NCBI GenBank assembly: GCA_047620505.1
Contig: JBLHKS010000138.1
Span: forward strand, 1-19,251
From: JBLHKS01 sp047620505
GTDB taxonomy: Bacteria; Verrucomicrobiota; Verrucomicrobiia; Verrucomicrobiales; DEV007
Reading direction: 5' to 3'
DNA length: 19,251 nt
The position numbers and the translations under genes were made by a program. Of the stretch, positions 8,686 to 15,772 are shown piece by piece. Within the stretch, counting starts at the first letter, position 1, and the number at the start of each line of letters is the position of its first letter. A model generated the notes under the pieces. It searched no databases. It was not told where the DNA came from and worked only from the letters and a program-made list of their open reading frames with translations.

Positions 8686-8701
8686 TGTATCGATTGATAC
8701 A
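8686..8701. promoter_or_regulatory. Short dyad upstream of the DUF1501 gene (possible operator)
   Basis: TGTATC-GATT-GATACA is a perfect 6-bp inverted repeat 15 bp before the DUF1501 start codon, flanked by a run of T/A. Its position would suit a repressor site or a 5'-UTR hairpin. No confident -35/-10 pair could be identified nearby. Confidence 0.3.
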
Positions 8702-8783
8702 CGCTAATCCGAACGTGTGATCTTTCGCAAGTCTCTGATTTAGAGAATTTTCACTAGGTTTCGGCAAATAGGGGCTCTAATCT

Positions 8784-8935
8784 GGACTGCTGAGTCGAGC
8801 TTCAAGCGAAGGCTCAGCTTTTCGAGCGCGGCGCGGTCATTCGAATTGCCGTCCGGCGCCGAAGGTAAGTTCGGATGCCTGCTCGCCCTCGGAAAGCGGA
8901 GCCTTCGCCAGAGGCTCGACTCAGCACTCCGAAAA
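8784..8935. repeat. Left 152-bp palindromic element flanking the RAYT gene
   Basis: A directly repeated element, the partner copy being at 9514-9665. Its ends are inverted relative to each other: near-copies of GGAGTGCTGAGTCGAGC on the left and its complement on the right, with a single-base change in the first arm (GGACTGC). The inverted arms extend inward to the AAGCGAAGGCT/AGCCTTCGC blocks with several mismatches. The element begins about 114 bp upstream of the DUF1501 start and ends 12 bp past the transposase stop. It is interpreted as a REP/BIME-like substrate of the adjacent transposase. Confidence 0.9.
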
Positions 8936-8946
8936 ACCTGAAGATT

Positions 8947-9501
8947 TCAGACTTCGAAGTCATCCTCGACCTGGATCTGATCGATCTTGAATCCATAGGT
9001 TGTCTTCGCCTGCGCATCTGTAGCCGTTCGTTCGAACCAGGCCGCGGAACACCATGGATACTGATTCGGCACCGCGACCAGCCCATGACGCACTGCGTTG
9101 GCATGCGTGTAGTGAAGACGCGCGAGGTAAGAACGCTCGAACGTTAACTCTGTTTCGCGATAGTTGTGCCACACCTTTCGGCCTTTGGCGTCATCCCATT
9201 CGTTGACGGTCGCGCTCGTCTTTCCATGAAGCGTTGCGAGAAAAACGGATAACGAACGGGCGTCGGATTCTTTTTCCGGAGAGTGCGCGACGAAGTGGTA
9301 GTGATTGGAGAAGACCGCCCACGCTTCAAGCCGCCACTTGAAACGTTTGGCGTGCTTGAGCAGTTCGTCGTGGAGCATTCTGAGGCGGCGACGGCTGCCG
9401 AAGAAACGCTCTTTGCGATAAGTTCCGGCGGTCACGAAGAAGGTTCCTGACTCTGCCAGCCGATGGACTGGAGCGTGCGGCCAATCAGGATGCTCATCCA
9501 T
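8947..9501 (-). CDS. REP-associated tyrosine transposase (RAYT, Y1/HUH type)
   Basis: A 184-residue Y1-type HUH protein related to the IS200/IS605 TnpA family. RAYTs are single-copy, often domesticated nucleases that cut and process single-stranded palindromic REP sequences. Visible features are the HUH motif NHYHF (66-70, H67 and H69) and the catalytic-helix segment YTHANAVRHGLV (131-142, likely nucleophile Y131). A terminal YPWCSAAWF block (148-156) is typical of RAYTs. Length fits an intact gene. It is flanked by two 152-bp palindromic elements in the same orientation, the classic RAYT/REP arrangement. No IS200-style ends or target duplication were identified, so present-day mobility is uncertain. 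Confidence 0.9.
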   Translation of the reverse strand: MDEHPDWPHAPVHRLAESGTFFVTAGTYRKERFFGSRRRLRMLHDELLKHAKRFKWRLEAWAVFSNHYHFVAHSPEKESDARSLSVFLATLHGKTSATVNEWDDAKGRKVWHNYRETELTFERSYLARLHYTHANAVRHGLVAVPNQYPWCSAAWFERTATDAQAKTTYGFKIDQIQVEDDFEV

Positions 9502-9513
9502 CGCGTATCTTAT

Positions 9514-9665
9514 GGAGTGCTGAGTCGAGCTTCAAGCGAAGGCTTAGCTTTTCGAGCGCGGCGCGGTCCGTCGAATTGTCGTCCGGCACCAATGGAAAGT
9601 TCGGATGCCTGCTCGCTCTCGGAAAGCGGAGCCTTCGCTTCAAGCTCGACTCAGCACTCCGAAAA
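9514..9665. repeat. Right 152-bp palindromic element flanking the RAYT gene
   Basis: The better-preserved copy. Perfect 17-bp inverted ends (GGAGTGCTGAGTCGAGC at 9514-9530, complement at 9644-9660) continue inward to about 31 bp with one mismatch. The core aligns without gaps to the left copy (constant offset of 730 bp). It starts 12 bp upstream of the transposase ATG and ends 37 bp before the ATG of the beta-helix gene, so it may also lie in that gene's promoter or leader. Confidence 0.92.
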
Positions 9666-9702
9666 AATTGCCAAGCCGCCAGCCTGGTGCCAGATTGCCG
9701 CT

Positions 9703-12336
9703 ATGAAAACCTTCATGCTTGCTCTCGCGGTCGCTGGCTCGGCTTTTGGCGAAGAGTTCGCCTCGCATCCGCCGATGCGTCCGCTTCCTCAGCCGACGAA
9801 CCGCGCGCTTCCAGATGAAACCCGTTTGCTGTTCGTCGATCCGGATTCCGGCTCCGATAAAAATGACGGATCGCAGGCCAAACCGTGGAAATCCGTCAAC
9901 CATGCGGCCCAGCAGCTGCTGGCGGGCGACACGCTCGTTCTGCGCGGCGGAGTTTATCACGAGCACGTCGTTCTCGCCGGTTCCAAGTCGATCACGATTC
10001 GATCTGCACCTGGCGAACTGGCAGTTCTCGACGGCGGATTGCCCGAGTTTCTCGACTCTCCAGAATCCGCTTGGGAGCCCTTCGAAGGCGGAGCGCCAGA
10101 TGAATTCATGTCGACGAAAACCTACCCCAGCCTCGGCGAGAAAGACGCCTCCACGAATCTGCTCGGCGCGTTTGCCGATTCGATGATCCCGCTTCACGGC
10201 TATCGATACCGGACCGACTTGCGCAGCCCGAACGAATATTTCGCAGCGACGGCGGGCGGCAAAACTGATGTCGAAAAACACATCTACTGTGGGCCCGGCC
10301 TCTGGTACAACCCGGAAACTGAGCGCATTCACGTTCGACTCTCACACACCCACCAAACTTGTCTCGAATCGACCGACGACAACTACGCAGGCGAGACCGA
10401 TCCGCGCAAAATTCCGCTGATCGTCGCTCGCAAAGGCCAGTCGACACTGCTGATCGAAGACGCGGCGAACATCGTCCTGCAGGATCTGGTGATTCGCGGT
10501 TCGCGCGAGGCGACGCTCAACATCGTGGAAAGTCAGAACATCTTGCTCGATGGCGTTTTCGCTTACGGCGGCTCCTCGGCGATGCGGCTCGAAAGCACGC
10601 GTGGGCTGCGCTGTGTGAATTCCGCGTTTCGAGGGATCGCAGCTCCGTGGACCTGGCGCGGGAGTCTGAAATATCGAGCGATCGAAGCCCGGATCATCTC
10701 GGCGAGTTCGTGGAACCCGCCCGCCCGCGGCAACGGCGATTTCGAATTCGTGCAGTGCGAATTCACCGACTGCGTCGACGGCGTTTTCATCGGAAATGTC
10801 GAAGGCGTCCGGGTTCAGGGCTGCCTGCTCGACAACCTCAGCGATGACGGATTTTTCATCACCTGCCGCGCAAGCTACGACGGTCAAACGCGGGGCGGCG
10901 ACTTCAGTTTCACGGAGAATCGGCTCTCGCGGAATCTCACAACCTTCGCGTTTGGCGTCGGTCATGGCCGACAACGGACGATCAACGAAAAGGGCCACAA
11001 GCAGCTGGGAGTCGTAACAAAAGTGGAGGGCAACATATTCGATTTCCGGCACCCGGTTCACTATCAACAACCAGCCGAGGGCGATCCTGAAATCATCACT
11101 TTTGGACGCGTGTTAGGCGATCACGGAAGTCCCGGTTGGGAGCCGATGAAATTCACGGGCAACGTCTTCATCAGCCCTGCGGCCGCCTGGCGGAATTATT
11201 TCGCCAACGGGCTTGCTCAAGGGATGGGCAAGGGCACGCAGCGAAGAGTCTTCGGTAACATTTTTTTCCAATTCAAGGGCGCGCCGGGCCAAGTGCTGCC
11301 CCCCGAGGAGGCAAAATTCGAATTCGGCGACAACATTCATTGGTCGGCTGAACTGGGTGCGGCAGGTTCAGCATCTTGGAAGCTCGAGGACTCCTACGAG
11401 GATCCGAAATTTGAGATTCCTCGCGATTTTCGCGAAACGCCGGACATCAACCTGGAGGCTGCTGAAAAACGGGTCGGAGTTCACGGTCGGCTTACGATCT
11501 CGGGTGCCCAAGCCGAGCCGAATCTCGAATCTCCTGCGTTGAGGCCGCTTGAGGAAATCGAGCCTCAACTCAACGGTAAACGCGCGGCTCTGGTCCTCGG
11601 TTACCCGGCTTTCGACGCGCCGATCGTCGAATTCATCCTCGAAAAGGCTGGCTTCAAGGTCGACGTCTTCGAAAAAATCTGGCTGCCGGTCGACGACTAT
11701 CAAAACTACCAGATCGTCGTGATCACCGGCGATTCTGTCCGCGCCAAAATGGAGCCGTCCGGCCTGTCGCCTGACGAATTCCCCAAAGCTCGCGCCTGGA
11801 TGGAAACCGGCGGTTCGCTCGTCCTGATGCGCGGAAACGCCCGGCAATTTTATCCCAGGGACGCAGGTCGGGCTGAAATCGAGTCGCTCACCGGCTCACT
11901 TCCGCGCGGCACGCCGTACGATCCGATTCTGACGCCGGATCACCCGTGGCTCGAGCCGCTCGCCGCCCTGCCAGAACCAAAATCCGCGCCAGCAGCTGCT
12001 GAAGTCGATCCGCTCGACGCGCTTGATCGCGATCCCCTCGCAAAACCAGAAAAACCCAAGATCGGCGAAGTCAAAGAAGAGGCTTTCGACCCGCTGGCTT
12101 GGATCAACGCGAAGAATTTGACGTCTCTGCCGATGCCGAAGGCCAACAACGCGATCGCCAGCGAAAAAGGCATGTCGATTCTAGGCCGGATCGCGGTTGG
12201 CGAAGGCTCGCTGACCCACATCGGCTGGATTCCGAGCCAGTCGCTTCCCGCAGGTCGCTTGCCGTCGACAGTCGAGCAGGAGGAAGCTTACGAAGCGCAG
12301 TACCTCGTTTTGGAGCGCGTGCTTTTGAGTGAGTGA
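9703..12336 (+). CDS. Secreted parallel beta-helix protein with C-terminal GATase-like domain
   Basis: An 877-residue exported protein. A short signal peptide (MKTFMLALAVAGSAFG, cut before EEFA) precedes a right-handed beta-helix region. That region starts at FVDPDSGSDKNDGS (from 44), followed by the repeated-turn pattern LVLRGGVYHEHVVLAGSKS and extends to about 600. This opening is typical of DUF1565/pectate-lyase-like helices in polysaccharide lyases and surface proteins. From about 626 a flavodoxin/class-I-glutamine-amidotransferase-like segment follows (ALVLGYPAFDAPIVEFILEK, ITGD, ARAWMETGGSLVLMRGN). An acidic, Pro/Lys-rich insertion lies at about 762-795. The frame opens as far upstream as 9463, through the repeat element. 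ATG 9703 is chosen because it gives the signal peptide. It converges on the isomerase gene. The substrate is unknown. Confidence 0.85.
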   Translation: MKTFMLALAVAGSAFGEEFASHPPMRPLPQPTNRALPDETRLLFVDPDSGSDKNDGSQAKPWKSVNHAAQQLLAGDTLVLRGGVYHEHVVLAGSKSITIRSAPGELAVLDGGLPEFLDSPESAWEPFEGGAPDEFMSTKTYPSLGEKDASTNLLGAFADSMIPLHGYRYRTDLRSPNEYFAATAGGKTDVEKHIYCGPGLWYNPETERIHVRLSHTHQTCLESTDDNYAGETDPRKIPLIVARKGQSTLLIEDAANIVLQDLVIRGSREATLNIVESQNILLDGVFAYGGSSAMRLESTRGLRCVNSAFRGIAAPWTWRGSLKYRAIEARIISASSWNPPARGNGDFEFVQCEFTDCVDGVFIGNVEGVRVQGCLLDNLSDDGFFITCRASYDGQTRGGDFSFTENRLSRNLTTFAFGVGHGRQRTINEKGHKQLGVVTKVEGNIFDFRHPVHYQQPAEGDPEIITFGRVLGDHGSPGWEPMKFTGNVFISPAAAWRNYFANGLAQGMGKGTQRRVFGNIFFQFKGAPGQVLPPEEAKFEFGDNIHWSAELGAAGSASWKLEDSYEDPKFEIPRDFRETPDINLEAAEKRVGVHGRLTISGAQAEPNLESPALRPLEEIEPQLNGKRAALVLGYPAFDAPIVEFILEKAGFKVDVFEKIWLPVDDYQNYQIVVITGDSVRAKMEPSGLSPDEFPKARAWMETGGSLVLMRGNARQFYPRDAGRAEIESLTGSLPRGTPYDPILTPDHPWLEPLAALPEPKSAPAAAEVDPLDALDRDPLAKPEKPKIGEVKEEAFDPLAWINAKNLTSLPMPKANNAIASEKGMSILGRIAVGEGSLTHIGWIPSQSLPAGRLPSTVEQEEAYEAQYLVLERVLLSE
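9910..9921. repeat. Iterated palindrome copy in the beta-helix gene (5' part)
   Basis: Full 12-bp copy, in frame, encoding Gln-Gln-Leu-Leu (70-73) at the start of the beta-helix. Confidence 0.9.
11990..12001. repeat. Iterated palindrome copy in the beta-helix gene (3' part)
   Basis: Full 12-bp copy read in a different frame from the Gln-Gln-Leu-Leu copies. It encodes Pro-Ala-Ala-Ala-Glu inside the low-complexity insertion, so the DNA word rather than the peptide is conserved. Confidence 0.9.
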
Positions 12337-12354
12337 GCCGCTTTACGGCGTGCC

Positions 12355-12388
12355 GCCCAAGGTTGCGAAAAGCGAAGCAACCTTGGGC
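12355..12388. terminator. Bidirectional hairpin between convergent genes
   Basis: A perfect 12-bp stem (GCCCAAGGTTGC, 12355-12366, and its complement 12377-12388) with a 10-nt loop lies between the stops of the beta-helix gene (12336) and the isomerase gene (12398). Neither side has a long T-run (AAATATT on the right), so it is an atypical terminator or a 3'-end-protecting stem shared by both transcripts. Confidence 0.6.
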
Positions 12389-12397
12389 AAATATTCT

Positions 12398-13429
12398 TCA
12401 ATCCCAGCCGTGCGCGTCACGCACTTCGATCATCTTGCCGAGGATCGTGTTCCAGGTTTCCTGCGTTTCGAGGACGCTGTTCGGGAACATGCAGCCGTCC
12501 CAACAGAGGTGTTGAACGCCACGATCCTGCATCCCTTCGAACCAGTAGCCAGCTGCCTTGACGATGTCGAGCTTGCCGTTCGGATCGTCCGCCTGGCAGT
12601 GACGCCCGGTTTTGTCGTGGCTGCCGGAGCCGTGAACGGAGCCGTCGTTCTGGGCGACGTGGAAATCGATCGTCCAAGGCCGCAACGCGTCGGTCATCGT
12701 TTTGTAAGCGGCGTCGAGTTGCTCTTCGGAATAGCCTTCCTGGAGGAGGGCGTTTTCAGGCGAGTTGTAACCCAGCAGATAGAGATAAGTGTGCGCCATG
12801 TCGGCTTGGAAACCGACCGTGCCGGGCATTCCGACGGCTTCAAGGGTGTTGACCATGTCGCGCCAGCTGTGCATCCCGCCCCAGCAAATTTCGCCCTCGG
12901 CAGCGAGCCGTTCGCCGTGCGCTGCAGCGATCACGCCAGCTTCGCGGAAGGTTTCGGCGATCTTCTTGGTGTTGCCGGCCGGGTCTTTCGCCCAGTTTTC
13001 CGGATTGTCTGCTGCGTCGATCCGAATCACGCCGTATTTACGGACGCCGTGCTCGTTGAAAATTTTCGCGATTCGGCAGGCCTTCTTAACAGCCAGAATG
13101 AACTTCGCGCGCTGTTCTGGATTGCCCATCGACGAGTCGCCGACCGTTCCCGGCCAGATCGGAGCAACCAGCGAGCCGATCGAAAGGCCTCGCGCCGCGA
13201 TTTTGTCGGCCATCGCGCGGAGAGTCGCTTCGCCCGCATCCGGGTCGGTGTGCGGATGGAAAAGAAACAGATCAACTCCGTCGAATTTCTGACCATTGAC
13301 TTCAGAATTTACCGTCAGGTCGAGCATTCGATCGAGCGAAATTGGCGGATCCGCTCCTGGTTCGTCGCCGCCTTTTCCGACGAGGCCGGGCCACATCGCG
13401 TTGTGAAGTTTTGGTAAGCTTTTAGCCAT
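12398..13429 (-). CDS. Sugar phosphate isomerase/epimerase-like TIM-barrel protein
   Basis: A 343-residue protein of the xylose-isomerase-like TIM-barrel (AP endonuclease 2) superfamily, with no signal peptide, so cytoplasmic. Likely metal and active-site residues appear in the usual order: GVDLFLFHPH (51-60), GEICWGG (E180), QADMAHT (D210, H213), DFHVAQNDG (H257) and GSHDKTGRH (H271-H277). A C-terminal LCWDGCMFPN (308-317) follows. Such proteins isomerise or epimerise keto- and aldo-sugars or cyclitols, and the exact substrate is unclear. ATG 13429 starts the conserved region. It lies about 92 nt downstream of a structured RNA that ends in a terminator on the same strand, so attenuation of this gene is conceivable. 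Confidence 0.85.
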   Translation of the reverse strand: MAKSLPKLHNAMWPGLVGKGGDEPGADPPISLDRMLDLTVNSEVNGQKFDGVDLFLFHPHTDPDAGEATLRAMADKIAARGLSIGSLVAPIWPGTVGDSSMGNPEQRAKFILAVKKACRIAKIFNEHGVRKYGVIRIDAADNPENWAKDPAGNTKKIAETFREAGVIAAAHGERLAAEGEICWGGMHSWRDMVNTLEAVGMPGTVGFQADMAHTYLYLLGYNSPENALLQEGYSEEQLDAAYKTMTDALRPWTIDFHVAQNDGSVHGSGSHDKTGRHCQADDPNGKLDIVKAAGYWFEGMQDRGVQHLCWDGCMFPNSVLETQETWNTILGKMIEVRDAHGWD

Positions 13430-13520
13430 ATCTGTCAGTTAATGAAATTCAGCTGATATTTGAGCAAAGTCAGGCGCGAAACGCAACCCGGATTCGCGCC
13501 AAATCCACATCTGAACGAAT

Positions 13521-13554
13521 AAAAAACCCCGGCGCCGGTTTCCCAGCGTCGGGG
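13521..13554 (-). terminator. Intrinsic terminator upstream of the isomerase gene
   Basis: On the minus strand a 9-bp GC-rich stem with one mismatch (arms 13546-13554 and 13527-13535) closes a 10-nt loop and is followed immediately by six T (13521-13526). It directly follows the structured RNA candidate. It could end that RNA, end the upstream CBM9-like operon, or serve as the expression platform of an attenuator. Confidence 0.75.
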
Positions 13555-13628
13555 TGGAAATCTGTGCTGCCCTGCCGCTCAAGCAATCGCTCGTGCGGCA
13601 GAGCAAGTTAACCCAGTTACACCACAGA
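13555..13628 (-). ncRNA. Structured RNA candidate (small RNA or leader/riboswitch-like)
   Basis: On the minus strand an outer 6-bp stem (13623-13628 with 13561-13566) encloses a small TAAC-TGG-GTTA hairpin. It also encloses a 10-bp stem with one G-U pair (13595-13604 with 13569-13578). That stem is capped by a 5-bp stem (13589-13593 with 13580-13584) with a 4-nt loop. A short linker then joins the terminator at 13521-13554. The segment resembling a tRNA D-loop (GTGTAACTGGGTTAAC) is notable, but no T-arm or CCA end exists. It lies 135 bp past the CBM9-like gene stop and upstream of the isomerase. No known Rfam class was recognised. Confidence 0.5.
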
Positions 13629-13763
13629 CAGCATCGCGCGAACGCGACACCAAATTGTTTATGTGTCCGGAAGTAGAAAAATTCGCGGCGTGTCCGCAGT
13701 TGGAGATTTTTCAATTCTGGAACGCCTCAGGATATCAATTTCAAAATTTATTGCAATCCCATT

Positions 13764-14360
13764 TTAAAATTTTCCGTCGATCGAGCACAAAACAGGGGCT
13801 GGGAAGGCCTGAATATTATGAAAATCCGGCTCATGCTTCGATTCCTGACAACAACTCATAAAATTTCCGCGCGCGATCATCGGAACGTTCACTCGGCAGC
13901 TGCTGAGCTCGCCAAACTCAGATCTCGGGATCGAAATTTGGGCAATCCAGCCTGACTTCCCCTCGGTCGCCTCGCCGCTGGTTCGCACTCCGTTCAACTC
14001 CGCCTCGTACGACAAATCCCTTTGGCGTTCAGCGATGTAGCGATCCGTCCACCACGCTCCAATCGGGCTCAGATTCCACTCTCGATAGAGCCCCGTCGCC
14101 GGATCGAGCACAAACAACTCGGCCACATCGCGCTTCCATAATTCCGCCTGAAACTGACCTGCCGCGAGGCTGAAATCACAATCCGGCTCAAGCCCGCACC
14201 ACGCTTTCTGATGCAGGAACTCCGAATCCAGCGCCAGCGTGAACTCCGCCTGAAAATCGACTCGCGCGCCCGCCCAATTCGTCTCGTAACGTTGGCGCGG
14301 AAGCCGATCCAGGTCCGCTGACTCCAGCAGCTGCTCGCTCACGTGAATCGTCGGCCTCAT
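13764..14360 (-). CDS. CBM9/DOMON-like carbohydrate-binding protein
   Basis: A 198-residue protein without a signal peptide. The central part resembles the carbohydrate-binding family 9-like fold: FQAEFTLALDSEF, ELWKRDVAELFVLDP, GLYREWNLSPIGAWW. In family members W..DVAE(L/V)F and Y.E(F/W)NLSP.G are ligand-pocket strands. The frame extends upstream to 14657 inside the neighbouring gene, but ATG 14360 (MRPTIHVSEQLL) is the better start. It begins 2 bp after the TGA of the upstream membrane-protein gene, which suggests translational coupling. An iterated palindrome encodes its EQLL near the N-terminus. Lack of an export signal is odd for a sugar-binding module, and it may act in the cytoplasm with the membrane protein. 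Confidence 0.65.
   Translation of the reverse strand: MRPTIHVSEQLLESADLDRLPRQRYETNWAGARVDFQAEFTLALDSEFLHQKAWCGLEPDCDFSLAAGQFQAELWKRDVAELFVLDPATGLYREWNLSPIGAWWTDRYIAERQRDLSYEAELNGVRTSGEATEGKSGWIAQISIPRSEFGELSSCRVNVPMIARGNFMSCCQESKHEPDFHNIQAFPAPVLCSIDGKF
13894..13905. repeat. Near-copy of the iterated palindrome in the CBM9-like gene
   Basis: CGGCAGCTGCTG, one mismatch to the 12-mer, with the 8-bp core GCAGCTGC intact. On the coding strand it reads Leu-Ser-Ser-Cys-Arg, a third reading frame for the word. Confidence 0.6.
14325..14336. repeat. Iterated palindrome copy at the start of the CBM9-like gene
   Basis: CAGCAGCTGCTC on the plus strand, coding for Glu-Gln-Leu-Leu about 8 codons after the minus-strand start. 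The AGCAGCTGCT core is at 14326-14335. Confidence 0.85.
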
Positions 14361-14362
14361 TT

Positions 14363-15649
14363 TCAAACTCCAATCTGCTTCCGCGTTTCCTGGCCCGGCA
14401 TCTGCGATTTCAACCACGCCAAACTCGACTGAACCTTCGAAGTCAGGCGCGACGGCAGCACCTCTCGCGCTCCCAGATTCGGCGCGATCTCCATCTCGTG
14501 CGTCCGGAATCTCCGCCGCAAATCCAGGATCGACCCCGTCTCGCCGCTGCCATCCTGCGTCTTCAGCAGCACCGCCGGCATCAAAATCCCGCGCCGAATC
14601 GCCACCATGCGTTCCGCCACGCCCATTCGCACTTCCCGAGCCCGAAAAACCAGCCACGGCCGATACCGAAACACGATCTCGTCTCCCTCACGCCGAATCC
14701 GACCGTAAGACCGCGCCTTCACCGACCCGAAATTCGAAGTCACGAATCCCCAGAGCTCCTCCTTTTCCTTCAACGGCAACGCGCTGCGCGAAAACAGCGA
14801 ATCAAACGCAAACAACGTCCCGAACACATTCCAGCGAAACGCCCACGCATAAATCGGGAAGCAAATCAGGATCAGCACCAGGCAAATCAGCGTGCCCGCC
14901 AGCGGCGAAAGCGATGAAACGAACGCGATGATCGCCAGCAGAACCCCCTTCGCCACCTTGACCCCTAGCGTCAGCCAACTCGACGGACTCAGCAGCATGA
15001 TGCATTTCACCGCGTGCGAAACGCCCCAGACCACCAGGAAAATCAGGATCGCGAACGGCACAAAAACCACCATCGGCGTCAGCGCCAACATCGGAGGAAC
15101 CCCCGCCGTGATCATCTCCGGACCGCCCGGGCTCGGCTCAGCAGCTGCTGAGACAAATTGGCCCGCCGCCGCCGTGATGTTCAGCGGAATCACCGCCAAC
15201 ATCACGATGAACGCGCTGATCTTGTCCTCGAAAATATCGATCACCTGAAGCGGCTTCTTCAAAAGCTCCGGCACGAAAACCCCGAAAGTGTCCTTCCATT
15301 TCGCTAGCCCGAAGATCACGAAAGCCCCGCCCCAGATCCACGGATTCGTGTACCACGGCAACTCCGCGCGCGCCTCCGAATCCGCCTTCCACCACTGCCA
15401 GACCCCCAGCGCGCCCATCCCGAAAAGCGGCGAAATCGCCAGGCTCGTCGTCTCCGTTGTGATTCGGCTCAGCGCCGCGGTCGACATCTTCGAAATCGCC
15501 ACCGCCTTTCCGAATTCGTTCACCTCCAGCTTCGGACTCGCCTCCGCGTCCGAACCCACAGTTTCGTCCTCATCCTTGTCCCGCGAGCAACCCGTCAAGC
15601 AAGTCGCGAGAACGAGGATCCCAGCCAGCGTAAAGATCAACCGTCTCAT
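14363..15649 (-). CDS. Polytopic membrane protein with lipoprotein-type signal
   Basis: A 428-residue protein of unrecognised function. The N-terminus is a lipoprotein signal (MRRLIFTLAGILVLATC, then lipobox LTGC with C21). An acidic segment follows, then several hydrophobic stretches likely to span the membrane: about 67-85, 102-118, 144-163, 187-214 and a paired stretch about 228-270. The last 150 residues are soluble and basic, with a pleckstrin-like run of alternating strands (VKARSYGRIRREGDEIVFRYRPWLVF). A lipid-anchor signal combined with multiple membrane spans is uncommon. It is the first gene of a two-gene minus-strand unit with the CBM9-like gene (2-bp gap) and is divergent from the DUF1549 gene, 123 bp away. 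A role in envelope sensing or transport is a guess only. Confidence 0.75.
   Translation of the reverse strand: MRRLIFTLAGILVLATCLTGCSRDKDEDETVGSDAEASPKLEVNEFGKAVAISKMSTAALSRITTETTSLAISPLFGMGALGVWQWWKADSEARAELPWYTNPWIWGGAFVIFGLAKWKDTFGVFVPELLKKPLQVIDIFEDKISAFIVMLAVIPLNITAAAGQFVSAAAEPSPGGPEMITAGVPPMLALTPMVVFVPFAILIFLVVWGVSHAVKCIMLLSPSSWLTLGVKVAKGVLLAIIAFVSSLSPLAGTLICLVLILICFPIYAWAFRWNVFGTLFAFDSLFSRSALPLKEKEELWGFVTSNFGSVKARSYGRIRREGDEIVFRYRPWLVFRAREVRMGVAERMVAIRRGILMPAVLLKTQDGSGETGSILDLRRRFRTHEMEIAPNLGAREVLPSRLTSKVQSSLAWLKSQMPGQETRKQIGV
15139..15150. repeat. Iterated palindrome copy in the membrane-protein gene
   Basis: The longest symmetric version: a perfect 16-bp palindrome CTCAGCAGCTGCTGAG (15137-15152). 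On the coding strand it reads Ser-Ala-Ala-Ala-Glu, again not the Gln-Gln-Leu-Leu frame. Confidence 0.9.
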
Positions 15650-15772
15650 GAATTGGGAACTTACTCGATTTAGCGGAGAATTCGACCTCGGTTTTATTTC
15701 GCGGGTTTCTCAGGCGCTGACGCTGAAATTGGCCCGGAAAGAGAGCCCGAGTCTTGCCCGTGTAATCGAGCG

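Noticed and set aside
7537..8697. 386-codon open frame on the plus strand over the DUF1501 gene
   Set aside because: Antiparallel shadow. The minus-strand product has a Tat signal and clear family motifs.
8784..9665. The RAYT plus two repeats as a composite transposon
   Set aside because: The repeats carry no transposase of their own and no target duplication was found. RAYT/REP organisation explains them better.
9463..9702. Upstream extension of the beta-helix protein to 9463
   Set aside because: The extension translates the palindromic element. The signal peptide begins at ATG 9703.
12329..13417. 362-codon open frame on the plus strand over the isomerase gene
   Set aside because: Antiparallel shadow of a conserved TIM-barrel protein.
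13555..13628. tRNA gene suggested by a GTGTAACTGGGTTAAC D-loop-like segment
   Set aside because: No T-arm consensus, acceptor stem or anticodon arm could be built. The better fold is a long nested hairpin plus terminator.
14361..14657. Upstream extension of the CBM9-like protein to 14657
   Set aside because: It overlaps the membrane-protein gene and gives a Gly/Asp-rich, non-conserved segment. ATG 14360 is 2 bp after the upstream stop.
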